Assembly (NCBI GenBank): GCA_027371755.1
Contig: DAHXLF010000004.1
Coordinates: 1-44,001, forward strand
DNA length: 44,001 nucleotides
From: Acidimicrobiales bacterium
GTDB taxonomy: Bacteria; Actinomycetota; Acidimicrobiia; Acidimicrobiales; JABEUL01
Direction of reading: 5' to 3'
The translations under genes were made by a program, and so were the position numbers. Positions 1 through 10,144 of this stretch are shown here, one piece after another; positions within the stretch are counted from its first letter, which is position 1; the number at the start of each line of letters is the position of its first letter. The notes under the pieces are model-generated. The model was given only the letters and a program-made list of their open reading frames with translations. It ran no database searches and had not been told where the DNA came from.

Positions 1-255
1 TCAAAAAGGGATCGCCCACAATCCAATTTGGAAGATAAGTGCTGCTGGCAAGGTCTTGAATTGTAAAAAAATTGAAATGCGATGAGATCTTAATGTGGTA
101 TTCAAGAGATTTTCAATACCATTATTTATAGAAACCACAGAACAATTCTCCGGAATTCTAGAATTATCGGTTTACTTACTTTCTGCTCATTTCTGGAGCG
201 CTAATCAAAAAATCTAGCTACGATAGTGTTGCTAATGTCTGGCAAAATCCTAGCG

Positions 256-319
256 TTATAATAGACCTTTAACCACGAACGAACAATCAAATTCATTCGT
301 GGTTAAAGGTCTATTATAA
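256..319. repeat. 28-bp-arm inverted repeat (hairpin) downstream of the 365-1150 lipoprotein gene
   Basis: TTATAATAGACCTTTAACCACGAACGAA (256-283), 8-nt loop, TTCATTCGTGGTTAAAGGTCTATTATAA (292-319); one mismatch, which is a G.U wobble in minus-strand RNA. Confidence 0.85.
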
Positions 320-364
320 TATATTTGAGTACTTGGTTAAGTGACGACCTTTGTCGTTCGTGTT

Positions 365-1150
365 TTAACCCGAAACAACTTGGATGTTGGCTCCAGCGGG
401 CGGAGCAAAATCACCTAAAGGTGCGGACATTGTTAGGTTCGTCAAAATATATTTGTCGCCCGAACCTGAATAAATTTCTGTAATTATTCCATCCTTTTGG
501 ATGCAATACATACTATTGCTTCCTGAATAATTAAAGCTAATACAGCTTGAATTTATTCCGTCAATTACCTTTGACGAAGTTGTGAAACTTAAGTGTTCAA
601 CTTCGGCATATTGCAACATTTCTGTTGCTAGGTAGCTTCCGCTAAAAAGTTGAATAACTGCTTGTGCTGATCCGCCACCTGAACTTTTTGGCTGCCGTAT
701 GCAAGAGTCTGGGGTGGTTGAATCGCCGCCCGTGCATTCGTAACTGTAGGTTTTTGTGTCTATAAACATTAACCCAGTAGCTTTTGAGCCTTCAACGAAA
801 AGAAAATCTGGAGAATGCTGTTCTAAGGTTAAAGGAGTGACTTGGCCGTTACTTGTTTGGTTGTATGTTGCAGTAAAGATAGCTTGCGACTGTGTTTGCA
901 AACTGTTATAGAACTGCTTTACAACCTTGTTGTTGGTTTTAAGGGGTGGTAACGTTGGTACGGTTTGACTGGATTGTGATCGACCTTGTTCAGTAGTGGA
1001 GCTATTGTTATTTCCGGAAGTTGTATTGGACGTGCTATTGCTTGAGCTAGAACACGACGCAAGTAATATAGCCGTTGCTATTAAAGCAGTTAAATAGAGC
1101 TTTAAATATTTGAAGCATAGGCTGTAACAGTGTTTAATTGTTTTTGTCAT
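365..1150 (-). CDS. Putative secreted lipoprotein of unknown function
   Basis: 261-aa ORF; N-terminal hydrophobic signal with lipobox LLASC followed by Ser/Thr/Asn-rich linker. Confidence 0.8.
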   Translation of the reverse strand: MTKTIKHCYSLCFKYLKLYLTALIATAILLASCSSSSNSTSNTTSGNNNSSTTEQGRSQSSQTVPTLPPLKTNNKVVKQFYNSLQTQSQAIFTATYNQTSNGQVTPLTLEQHSPDFLFVEGSKATGLMFIDTKTYSYECTGGDSTTPDSCIRQPKSSGGGSAQAVIQLFSGSYLATEMLQYAEVEHLSFTTSSKVIDGINSSCISFNYSGSNSMYCIQKDGIITEIYSGSGDKYILTNLTMSAPLGDFAPPAGANIQVVSG

Positions 1151-1195
1151 TTTTCACCACATTTCTTTTTGTAATGGGGGACCCCCCTGAATTGA

Positions 1196-1226
1196 TGCTA
1201 CATTAAAATTACATTAAAATGTAGCA
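1196..1226. promoter_or_regulatory. Inverted repeat upstream of the minus-strand lipoprotein gene (possible operator)
   Basis: TGCTACATT...AATGTAGCA enclosing ACATTAAAAT direct repeats. Confidence 0.4.
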
Positions 1227-1663
1227 TTCTTATTATATCACAATACGGCCTAACTTCGCATTTTTACGTCTTTTATAGCTCTCAAATAGCGTAATCAGTG
1301 AAGGGATTTAGATTAAATCATAAATCTCAGATAGCAACAAATTAATATTTATTTAGATTTGCCAATAGTATGCCAAATATTCGTCGTATTTATGGTTTGA
1401 TTACACTGGATAGTACACGCATTAGGCCTTGCCGCAAAGTAAGTTAGTTTGAGTTACTAACTATTATGTGAATGAATTATACTCTCAAGGAGAAATGCAG
1501 CGTAGTTAACCTTAAAATTCTGCGATTTCATTAAACACTTTAATCTTACTAAATTAGACGGGAATAACAACAAACTATTAACTGGCGTAATGAATTCATC
1601 GGGAATATATAGACATAAAAAAACTGAAAGTTGCTTATAAAAATAAAAATTTAATAAATTTAC

Positions 1664-1692
1664 TTGACAAGCAATAAAAAATGTATTAAAAT
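1664..1692 (+). promoter_or_regulatory. Predicted sigma70-type promoter for the 1893-2654 gene
   Basis: TTGACA (1664-1669), 17-nt spacer, TAAAAT (1687-1692); implies a ~195-nt 5' leader. Confidence 0.6.
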
Positions 1693-1892
1693 GATACCAA
1701 CGAACTAAAAGCGTTAATAGAGGATATACAGATCTATAACAGATATAAACTTGGTAGCATAAACTTAGGGTAGAAAAAGAAAGAATAACCCAATTTTTAA
1801 GGGAAATGTTGTAAGCTAAGTAGAAATGTGTTATAGTTATTAATGAATAGTATAAGTCGGTATTAATTAATTTAAGAGAAAAAGAGGGAGTA

Positions 1893-2654
1893 ATGAAAAC
1901 CAGACTCAGAACATTGGCAGTCGGTATCGCGATGGCAGGGGCGATGACACTAATGCTTTTACTGTCGCAAATTGGAAGTGCAGATGCAGCAGGAACGCCA
2001 ACATATGGTGTTACCCAGAATCCGTCTAACCCAGTGACCGGTTATACACAAGTCGTTTCAGAGACTCAGATACTTAAGAATGGAACGGCTACGACGCTGA
2101 CTGGTACATTGACTGTAGCAACGGGTACAATTACGATCAATATAAATTTGCCCGGTGGTGACTTCAATACCAGCGCTACACCTGATAACTATGAGTTGAT
2201 ATTGAGTACGTGTTCAAATCCTGCAACTGATGTAACGGGAATAAACGGATATACTGCATATGCTTGCTTCGGTGTTGAAATTTTAGATACGACAAATGCG
2301 TCCATATATGAGACTGCTCTTAACTCTCCAATGATTCTTACTGCAAGCGGTCCGATGATCCTTCCTCAAACTGCGAATATTTTGGCAATGTATAATCCCC
2401 TTTATAGCCTGTGGAATACGATTCCAGGTAACATAACTGGCGGAATTAATATTAATATAGCTAGTGATCCAGACTTTGCTTTGTTGGCTCAGAGTACTAC
2501 GTCGGCATCTTCTACCACTGGTACTGTATCTGGAGCAACCACAGCTACTACAGGCAAGCCTTTTATTGGAGAAGAATTAGGGGCTGGAGCAATCGGAATA
2601 GCCGCCATATTCGGAGCAGTGATGTTATATAAAACTAAGAAAAAAAGAGCATAA
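1893..2654 (+). CDS. Secreted, C-terminally membrane-anchored surface protein of unknown function
   Basis: 253-aa ORF with signal peptide, Thr-rich region, C-terminal hydrophobic helix and KTKKKRA tail; RBS-like gagggag before ATG. Confidence 0.75.
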   Translation: MKTRLRTLAVGIAMAGAMTLMLLLSQIGSADAAGTPTYGVTQNPSNPVTGYTQVVSETQILKNGTATTLTGTLTVATGTITININLPGGDFNTSATPDNYELILSTCSNPATDVTGINGYTAYACFGVEILDTTNASIYETALNSPMILTASGPMILPQTANILAMYNPLYSLWNTIPGNITGGININIASDPDFALLAQSTTSASSTTGTVSGATTATTGKPFIGEELGAGAIGIAAIFGAVMLYKTKKKRA

Positions 2655-2686
2655 GGAATTAAGTTCTAGAGCAATCTAGCAAGAGC

Positions 2687-2717
2687 AAGCTCTATGCATA
2701 TTTAATGTATAGAGCTT
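2687..2717 (+). terminator. Hairpin after the 1893-2654 gene (terminator-like)
   Basis: AAGCTCTATGCAT / ATGTATAGAGCTT 13-bp stem (one G.U), 5-nt loop, weak T-rich tail. Confidence 0.5.
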
Positions 2718-2861
2718 TGCTTATGTCAGGGATCAGTTTAAGTAAGCTCTGATTGATAATAAAATTCAGCTTGAGCTTTGAATTTTGTTAACCTGTTTCC
2801 GTCTATTGCAGACCCGTGTCAAAGTTACAATCTGAGTTAATTAATTATGGAGAAATTATAA

Positions 2862-3776
2862 ATGAAAAGAATAAATAAATTTGTGTCATTTGCGTTGTTT
2901 ATAGGCGTGGCATTGATACTTGCAGCATGTTCTACTTCTAGTCCAGGTAGTAATGTCTCCAGCGGAGGTGGTTCACTTGCTGGTTCCTCCGCAGTTAAAC
3001 CTATTAAGAGTTATGCAGGTCCAAAAGAGATTAAAAGTGCTACCGCAGTTATGTCTAATAATACTCAATGGTTATTAGCGGGAGGGCAGACGGATAAAAC
3101 TTTGGTACAAATGAATTTAGCGACTGGGGCCATTGGAACTCCTATTCCTGAAAGTTCATCAGCAGTAGCCGTTGCTGAGACTTCAAACCAGGTGCTTCTC
3201 GTTGGTTTGTCAACTTCGTCGGGTGGAGCAGTCGAGATAAGGAACGGTTCTAATGGTACCTTATTGGGTACAGTTCCGGTTTCTGATGCGGTACAGTCGT
3301 TATCGGTTAGTGCTGATGGTTCGTTGGCTTTTGTTGTAGAAAATAGTGGATCGGCTGTTTCTCTTCAGAAGATTGCATTGGATACTTATCACATAGTGGG
3401 AACGACAATTCCGTTAGTTAGTGATGCAATGTCGGTGGTATCTTCAACTAATGGTGCCGATCTTTTCGTATTAGAAGCAAATGGTAAAGTAGACGAATTG
3501 CCAGCCAGCGGCGTTGGTCAGATTAACAGTTTTAGTGTAGGGTCTGCAGCACTTTCAATGATTATCAGCCCAGATTCGCAAACATTGTTTGTATTAAAAT
3601 GCCCACCGGGTAGTTGCAATGTTTCAGTCGTAAATATTGCCGGTCAACAAGTTACTAAAGTGTTGCCTGCACCTTTAGCAACCGTACAGATTAATTTGTC
3701 GGTGAGTGGCAATTCATTGTGGGACGCTGTAGGGAGTGGCGCCTATGGTAATGTTCAGGAATTTAGCCTTTCGTAA
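2862..3776 (+). CDS. Lipoprotein with YVTN-like beta-propeller repeats
   Basis: Lipobox ILAACS; repeats of SLSVSADGSLAFVV / SMIISPDSQTLFVL type. Confidence 0.7.
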   Translation: MKRINKFVSFALFIGVALILAACSTSSPGSNVSSGGGSLAGSSAVKPIKSYAGPKEIKSATAVMSNNTQWLLAGGQTDKTLVQMNLATGAIGTPIPESSSAVAVAETSNQVLLVGLSTSSGGAVEIRNGSNGTLLGTVPVSDAVQSLSVSADGSLAFVVENSGSAVSLQKIALDTYHIVGTTIPLVSDAMSVVSSTNGADLFVLEANGKVDELPASGVGQINSFSVGSAALSMIISPDSQTLFVLKCPPGSCNVSVVNIAGQQVTKVLPAPLATVQINLSVSGNSLWDAVGSGAYGNVQEFSLS

Positions 3777-5843
3777 TTGACTGGTTCGGATCAAACAAAT
3801 TTAGTTTTAGATAGTAAACCAACTGTCGCTCGCTTATTGTGGGCGACAGTTGGTTTTGTGGTTATTTTATGGGCTTTGCGTATCGCTGATTATGTAACTT
3901 CGTTGAGTTGGGTCACGTTGTTTTGTGTCCTCGCGATAGGGCTAGGATTGTTTATTATCTTTGTTGCTGTTCTCTCGGAGTCACACAGGAGTATTGAATT
4001 GCGATGGGCGGGAATTTCAGCTTTAGCGGCGAGTATAATTTTATTGGGAGTTTGGGCATATTTACAGGTGTATCAAATTCCTGGTTATGGCACCGACGAA
4101 CTCGCATTTGACCAGTATGCAGGGCTACTTGCTGCTCATTGGCACAATCCCTATTTGACTTCAATGCTTCCTTCGTTTAAGCGTTATGGCGTTAGCCCTA
4201 ACAGCTACACTTTTTTATTGAACGGAGGCGTGGTTTCGAAGCTTTCATATCCTGCTTTGTCTTTTCTGTTTTACGTGCCATTTGAGTGGTTAGGCATAGA
4301 TCAGCAGGGGGCAGTTGTCGTAAATTTAATCGCCTGGGCCGTTTCTATTGTATTGATGTACAGGTTATTGCCTAGAGAATTCAAAGCCTTATCTGTCATT
4401 GTTGGTAGCTTTAGTGTGTACGTTGGTTATGCCGTAGGCGGAGTAACCGATGCCCTATTTGTGCCTTTTGCTATTTTGGCTGCCTATCAGTGGGATCGAT
4501 TTGGTAGCCGCGATCTTTCTTTCGTTAGGCGATATCTGTCGCCGGTTTGCTTAGGGCTAGCTATGGCCATTAAACAGAATATTTGGCTCGTCTTACCGTT
4601 GATTTGCCTAGCTTTTTTCCTGGAAGATCATGAAAACTTTTCATCACATAAGATGCAGAGAAAAAAAGCCTTAAAATATCTTACTATTACGGTAGTGGCT
4701 TTTATTATTCCGAATTTACCGTTTATTATAGATGCTCCGATTCAATGGTTCGACGGTATTTTACAACCTGTATTGGCCAGTGCAGTACCTGCGGGCCAGG
4801 GTATTATTGGGTTTTCGCTCTACCTTGGATTGGGTGGCGGTTCGCTTACGATTTATACGGTCATTGAATTATTGACAGTTATTATGATAGTCGTGGGATA
4901 TGCCGTCGGTTATCGATACTTGAAGCAACTGGCCTTTTTTCTACCGGCATATGTTTTCTTTTTCGCTACTCGTTCGTTTGGATCCTATTTCGTAACTCTT
5001 TTGCCTGCTCTTTTGATATCAGTTATTAGTGTGAAGCGAAGCAATATGGGTTTGCCTAAGGCGACTGTTGTTCGTTACTTTTTAGGAATGCTTGTGGTTA
5101 TGGTGGCATTCTTTGGTATAGGTATTATCTTTAATTCACCATTTCAAATAAACATAGTGTCAATTCATACAACCGGTGAGGTTCAAACTGTCGATCAAGT
5201 AACAGCAATAATAACTAATGAAACTAACAAAACTTTAAGGCCGTATTTTTCTATTCAAGAATACGGTACAGTTACAGCCTTCTGGAATGTTTCAAACAAC
5301 ATTACAACGATTGGCCCCCGCCAGACTGTGACCGTGATTTTGGATGCACCGAATTTTTATGCTATGCCCCCTATTACGGGAGGTTTTCAACTAGTGGCAT
5401 ATACTTCTAATCCCGGGTCAGTGTCTACGAGCAGTGTATTTATTGCCCAGCAATATCACATTAAAATCTATCCGGATGCCATAAATAAACTTGAGCCCTT
5501 AGGAAAGGTCATCCCTGTTGAGGCACAATTGGTGAATCAGTTTAATCAACCGGTACACCTGTCGGGTATTAAAATCTATTTTTCACAAATTGTATATGGT
5601 CAACAGGGCTTGTTACCTGGGTATGCCGTAATTTATTCGAATACGGACAATGAATATGCTAAATATTTAGGAACGAGTCCAGTTTATGGAATTACCAATA
5701 GTAGCGGGCAGGTGGAGTTTTATATTGTCGGAAAGACGGTATTTAGGGATCCCGTCTATTTTGAAGCTGACTTAGTTAACTCCACTAAATTATATCCCTA
5801 CGGTTATTCTGAAATATTGTATCTCAGATTCAAACAGAGTTGA
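3777..5843 (+). CDS. Polytopic membrane protein, glycosyltransferase (GT87/mannosyltransferase-like) with C-terminal Ig-like extracytoplasmic region
   Basis: 688 aa; many TM segments, GTDELAFDQYAGLLAAHWHNPY loop; C-terminal beta-rich segment (IPVEAQLVNQFNQPVHLSGIKIYF..NSSGQVEFYI); TTG start directly after preceding TAA. Confidence 0.65.
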   Translation: MTGSDQTNLVLDSKPTVARLLWATVGFVVILWALRIADYVTSLSWVTLFCVLAIGLGLFIIFVAVLSESHRSIELRWAGISALAASIILLGVWAYLQVYQIPGYGTDELAFDQYAGLLAAHWHNPYLTSMLPSFKRYGVSPNSYTFLLNGGVVSKLSYPALSFLFYVPFEWLGIDQQGAVVVNLIAWAVSIVLMYRLLPREFKALSVIVGSFSVYVGYAVGGVTDALFVPFAILAAYQWDRFGSRDLSFVRRYLSPVCLGLAMAIKQNIWLVLPLICLAFFLEDHENFSSHKMQRKKALKYLTITVVAFIIPNLPFIIDAPIQWFDGILQPVLASAVPAGQGIIGFSLYLGLGGGSLTIYTVIELLTVIMIVVGYAVGYRYLKQLAFFLPAYVFFFATRSFGSYFVTLLPALLISVISVKRSNMGLPKATVVRYFLGMLVVMVAFFGIGIIFNSPFQINIVSIHTTGEVQTVDQVTAIITNETNKTLRPYFSIQEYGTVTAFWNVSNNITTIGPRQTVTVILDAPNFYAMPPITGGFQLVAYTSNPGSVSTSSVFIAQQYHIKIYPDAINKLEPLGKVIPVEAQLVNQFNQPVHLSGIKIYFSQIVYGQQGLLPGYAVIYSNTDNEYAKYLGTSPVYGITNSSGQVEFYIVGKTVFRDPVYFEADLVNSTKLYPYGYSEILYLRFKQS

Positions 5844-5883
5844 AAATTGTTTGATAGCATGGTAGAATTTAGTATTAATTATT

Positions 5884-6651
5884 ATGCTTAACGGAAAAAA
5901 AATAGCAGTGGTGTTGCCTGCATATAACGCAGGTTCTACACTAAAAATTACATATGATGAAATTGATCACAATGTTGTAGACGTCGTGATATTAGTTGAC
6001 GATTGCTCGTCAGATGATACGGTTCAGATTGCGAGAGATTTGGGAATTGTTGTTGTCGAACACGATAGGAATAAAGGTTATGGCGCTAATCAGAAGACGT
6101 GCTATAAAACTGCTTTGGAATTTGATGCTGATATTGTAATTATGTTGCATCCTGATTATCAATATACTCCACTATTGACTACAGCAATGTCTTCTATGAT
6201 CGCTTATGGCGTTTATGACTTTGTGTTAGCTTCGAGAATTATAGGTCCTGGTGCAGTAAAACAAGGCGGTATGCCGGTATGGAAGTATTTTGCAAATAGG
6301 TTCCTTACAGCTTTTGAAAATCTATTGTTAGGTTATAAGCTGTCGGAATATCATTCTGGTTACAGGGCATTTTCCAGTAAATTGCTAAAAAGTTTAAGAT
6401 TGGATCTTTTGTCCGATGACTTTGTATTTGATAATCAAATGATTGCACAAATTGTTTGCGGCAATTTTGCCGTTGGCGAAATATCATGTCCCACAAGATA
6501 TGACGAGGGTTCGTCTTCAATTAACTTTAGGCGAAGTGTTAAATACGGGTTTGGCGTTCTGAATACCGCTATACAATTCCGGCTTCATAAGAGCAACATC
6601 AAACGCTATGAATATCTTGAAGACAACAAAGAGTTTGACGGAACTTTGTAG
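5884..6651 (+). CDS. Family 2 glycosyltransferase (dolichyl-phosphate mannose synthase-like)
   Basis: VVLPAYNAGSTL..DDCSSDDTVQIARDLGI..HPDYQYTP motifs typical of GT2. Confidence 0.9.
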   Translation: MLNGKKIAVVLPAYNAGSTLKITYDEIDHNVVDVVILVDDCSSDDTVQIARDLGIVVVEHDRNKGYGANQKTCYKTALEFDADIVIMLHPDYQYTPLLTTAMSSMIAYGVYDFVLASRIIGPGAVKQGGMPVWKYFANRFLTAFENLLLGYKLSEYHSGYRAFSSKLLKSLRLDLLSDDFVFDNQMIAQIVCGNFAVGEISCPTRYDEGSSSINFRRSVKYGFGVLNTAIQFRLHKSNIKRYEYLEDNKEFDGTL

Positions 6652-6721
6652 ATGTTGATACTCCTCTAAATTATGACTACAATTTAACAAATTTGACTTT
6701 GAATGATCCAATTTAAGAGTC

Positions 6722-8686
6722 ATGACTTCAAAATTTAGAAATATTCTAAGAGGCTTGCTAGCAATAGCATTGCTAGGACAATTAACTTACTTGATTGTAT
6801 ATAGTGTTGGGATCTTTAATCACGATTCGCTCTCTTGGGACAGTTCTTTGTATATTCAGCCGTGGTGGCTAATATCTAAAGGAAATCTTTGGCCTTTTTC
6901 AACCACCATCAATGCTCCTTTTTTTGGAAATCACGGCGAGCTGATAATGTGGCTGCTCGGTTTGTTTGGTTTGATATTTAGATCACCGTTGTTTTTATTG
7001 GAATTACAAGATGTCGCATTAATAGCTACTGAAGCATTCACGTTGCTCTGGATATATGAGATTATTTTTGATCATCAAAGTCTTAGTGAAGCTACTGAAA
7101 ATAATAGTACGATTATCAGAAATAAAAACATCTTATTTTTTATAGCGGTTGCTATATTGCTAGTTAATCCTTGGAATTACTGGGCACTTGGTGCTGATTT
7201 TCATATTGAACCTTTAGCAACTTTATTTTTAGTTATGAGCGGACGATATCTCTATCGTAACGATAAAAAATACATTGTAACCGTTGGGTTGACTTTACTT
7301 TGCGGACAGGTTGCCGCCATCTGGTTGGTAGGTTTGGCCATCTCGGTCGTATTGGCGGGCGATAGAAGAATTAGGGGGCTCAAATTATTGCTCATGGGAT
7401 TCATTTGGTATCTTATTCTGGGGTTTTTTGGGGCCGATCAGTCTAACACCGTTTCTGAAGGTTACGGTTATTTGTCTTCATCTGGAGCTAACGTATCCAC
7501 GTTGAGTGTGCTATTAGGTACTTTTGAACATTTAAATCGGCTCATCTCTAAAATTGCGCAAAGATGGAAAGACATCTGGGCATACGTAAGCGCACCGGGT
7601 TTGATAGGAATTATTTCGCCTTGGGGAGTAGGCGTTACATTGGTTATTCTATTCGTAAATACGACCAACAACTACAGACACGGTGTATTTTCATTTCCTG
7701 GGTTTCAGGGCTTGCCAATCGGGTTTTTTATGGTGGTTGGTTTTGTAGATACTGTTGTAAAGTTGATTAACGGCAGATCTTTTAAAATTCTCGCTAAATT
7801 TAAGACAAAAACAGTTGGCATCATATCGATGCTTACTGTTTTTGTCCTGCTTTTAATATCAATAGGTTGGGCGGTTGTTTGGATTCCTCAAGTACAAAAT
7901 AATTGGGAAAAGGTAAGTTCGGCATCATCTGCTACCTTGAATTCAGTCCTTGCAGAAGTACCTTCAAATGACGAAGTAATTGCATCGCAAGGGATTGTAG
8001 GTAGGTTTGCCACTCGAAAATATGTATATCCCTTGAGAAGTTTGGAATGTATTCCCCTTAAAACGGCCGTCGTTTGGCTCGTCGTATCGCAAAATCAGGG
8101 AATTGAGACTCTTACATCATCTCAGACTGCGTCGGTTTTGTCTGAAGCCATTTTCCATCTGGGGGCAGACATTGTATCCAACACGAATAATATCTGGCTG
8201 TTAAAAGCAAACGACTCTCAAAAACGAGTATGTTTTAAGAATCAAAACTTGACAGCAGCATCATTTTTACCAACTAATGTCGGTGTTCCATACGTGGGAT
8301 TCGATTCACAGAGTTCGTACATGTACACTGGGGGAACTAAGAGTGGATATGTAACTTACGGTGCGTATGATAGAGTTCTGCCTGGCAAATCGGTAACCGC
8401 TCAGGTCAAGTTGTCGTCATTTTCAGGTGTTGATGTTGAGTTGTGGGATGATTCTACAAATACCCTTTTAGATCGATTGCAGCCTGATTTTAACGGTGTA
8501 AAGCAAACTTTCAGCCTTGAAGGCACAGTACCTAAGAATAACGTAACTCGTTTGCCGCTAGCAAACACAGGAAAATTTATATTTGTGGCAAAGCCGGCAA
8601 GCGGACCTAAGGGTGATTTAATAGAAGTAAGAGTCTATACTTCAGGAGGCAACCCGGTAAAAGTTTATAGTGTCAGCTACGGATGA
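6722..8686 (+). CDS. DUF2079-like polytopic membrane protein
   Basis: 654 aa; NHDSLSWDSSLYIQPWWLISKGNLWPFSTT..NHGELIMWLLG resembles DUF2079 N-terminus. Confidence 0.65.
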   Translation: MTSKFRNILRGLLAIALLGQLTYLIVYSVGIFNHDSLSWDSSLYIQPWWLISKGNLWPFSTTINAPFFGNHGELIMWLLGLFGLIFRSPLFLLELQDVALIATEAFTLLWIYEIIFDHQSLSEATENNSTIIRNKNILFFIAVAILLVNPWNYWALGADFHIEPLATLFLVMSGRYLYRNDKKYIVTVGLTLLCGQVAAIWLVGLAISVVLAGDRRIRGLKLLLMGFIWYLILGFFGADQSNTVSEGYGYLSSSGANVSTLSVLLGTFEHLNRLISKIAQRWKDIWAYVSAPGLIGIISPWGVGVTLVILFVNTTNNYRHGVFSFPGFQGLPIGFFMVVGFVDTVVKLINGRSFKILAKFKTKTVGIISMLTVFVLLLISIGWAVVWIPQVQNNWEKVSSASSATLNSVLAEVPSNDEVIASQGIVGRFATRKYVYPLRSLECIPLKTAVVWLVVSQNQGIETLTSSQTASVLSEAIFHLGADIVSNTNNIWLLKANDSQKRVCFKNQNLTAASFLPTNVGVPYVGFDSQSSYMYTGGTKSGYVTYGAYDRVLPGKSVTAQVKLSSFSGVDVELWDDSTNTLLDRLQPDFNGVKQTFSLEGTVPKNNVTRLPLANTGKFIFVAKPASGPKGDLIEVRVYTSGGNPVKVYSVSYG

Positions 8687-9897
8687 GAACTATTGGTTTT
8701 TACGGCAGATTTTATGTAAATTGCCATGGGGACGGCCAGCAATACCGAAAATATACCCCCTGCGTAAAAACTTAAATAGATGCTTTTAGAGGCCAATAAA
8801 CCCGAGGCAAAAGCAAATATGGCTTGCGTGGCAATTTGAAAAGATAGGATCAATCCTTGAGCGCGACCTTGATCATGAAAGCGTATTGACCTGGTAAGAA
8901 TAGTTTGAATGGCCGGAGAGCCGGGGAGAATCAGTATCGCTTCAACTGCGCAGAATATAACAATTATATCGACATTCTTTAAGATTGCATAAACAAAGAT
9001 AAAGATTCCACCAAATATTGGTTGAGTTAAAGCGAGAGAGGTAAGTTTTAAGTGCTTAAATATTTTGTCAATTTTCCATGAAAATAGGATATAGGGTGCT
9101 CCAAAACAAAACCAGGATAGCCCGAGCATTAATCCGCTTCCACCCCTGGAAATAAAGTACGGGCTCCAGAGAGTTTCATAGACCCCTGATATTGAACCAC
9201 TTGCTATTGCCCAGCAAATCGCACCGTAAACCGCCGGGTTTTTAAATAGCATACTATGTCTTTTTGCGGTTGGATTTATTAAAGATTGATCTGTATCCTT
9301 TAAGATTAAATTGGCTTTAGATTCGGATTGAATATGAGAATCTTTAATAAGCTTTAAATTAAATAATGTAAAAATTAAAGATATCAACGACAGACCTGCC
9401 GCTAAAAAAAACGTTTGTCTAAGGTGTGTAAGCCCAAATGTGCTGCCCAAAAGAGCGCCGATGGTTGTACCTGACATTTGTGCTCCAAAGATATACGCAA
9501 ACGCCTTCGTCTTTTCGTCATTTGTCGAGGTTTTTGCCACCAATGAATTCGTGGAAACCATAAATGCGCCTGAACCAACACCTTGAATTGACCTAAAGAC
9601 AATAAGACTTATAAAGTTATTGGCTAGTCCCATAAAGATTGAACCGAGTACGAATATCGTCAATCCAGCAACAATAGTTACAATAGGGCTGTGTTTGTCA
9701 ACATATTTACCGGTAGGGTATTGGGCAAGTAGATTAAATGCAAAAAATAGTCCTATTATTAGTCCGATAGAATACTCTTTTTGGGAAGCGTGCTTAAGAA
9801 AAATGGGCAATATTGGTGATATCGCCATAGCCCCTAAAAATTGCACGAATATTGAAACGGAAAGAATTATAACAATCCGTTGAGATGATTTTGACAA
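8677..9897 (-). CDS. MFS transporter
   Basis: 406 aa, ~12 TM; motif GKYVDKHSP and RSIQGVGSGAFM. Confidence 0.9.
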   Translation of the reverse strand: MSKSSQRIVIILSVSIFVQFLGAMAISPILPIFLKHASQKEYSIGLIIGLFFAFNLLAQYPTGKYVDKHSPIVTIVAGLTIFVLGSIFMGLANNFISLIVFRSIQGVGSGAFMVSTNSLVAKTSTNDEKTKAFAYIFGAQMSGTTIGALLGSTFGLTHLRQTFFLAAGLSLISLIFTLFNLKLIKDSHIQSESKANLILKDTDQSLINPTAKRHSMLFKNPAVYGAICWAIASGSISGVYETLWSPYFISRGGSGLMLGLSWFCFGAPYILFSWKIDKIFKHLKLTSLALTQPIFGGIFIFVYAILKNVDIIVIFCAVEAILILPGSPAIQTILTRSIRFHDQGRAQGLILSFQIATQAIFAFASGLLASKSIYLSFYAGGIFSVLLAVPMAIYIKSAVKTNSSHP

Positions 9898-10144
9898 GGT
9901 TGCCTTAGTGAAAATTAAAATAAAACAAATTCGAACAGGTTAAACAACGATGATTTGATCGTAGTTATTATATTCTAAAATTATCACATTAAATACCCGC
10001 TGTCTTCATGTTTTTGATGTAAAAGCTGACATACTTATATATAGTGGGGGTAGGTGAGAAGCTGTAGCCAAAGTTTTTGCATATCGGAGTTGTTATGCTT
10101 AGTAGGATTATTATAGATGATATTTAAACGAGGTAGCTATTTAA

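Noticed and set aside
2-85. Possible C-terminus of a plus-strand CDS entering from the left edge (QKGIAHNPIWKISAAGKVLNCKKIEMR*)
   Set aside because: Only 27 residues visible; cannot be supported without upstream sequence.
1176-1187. GGGGGACCCCCC run in an AT-rich leader
   Set aside because: Striking but too short to assign a function; could be homopolymer noise.
8677-8686. 10-bp tail-to-tail overlap of the DUF2079-like and MFS genes
   Set aside because: Ordinary convergent gene packing.
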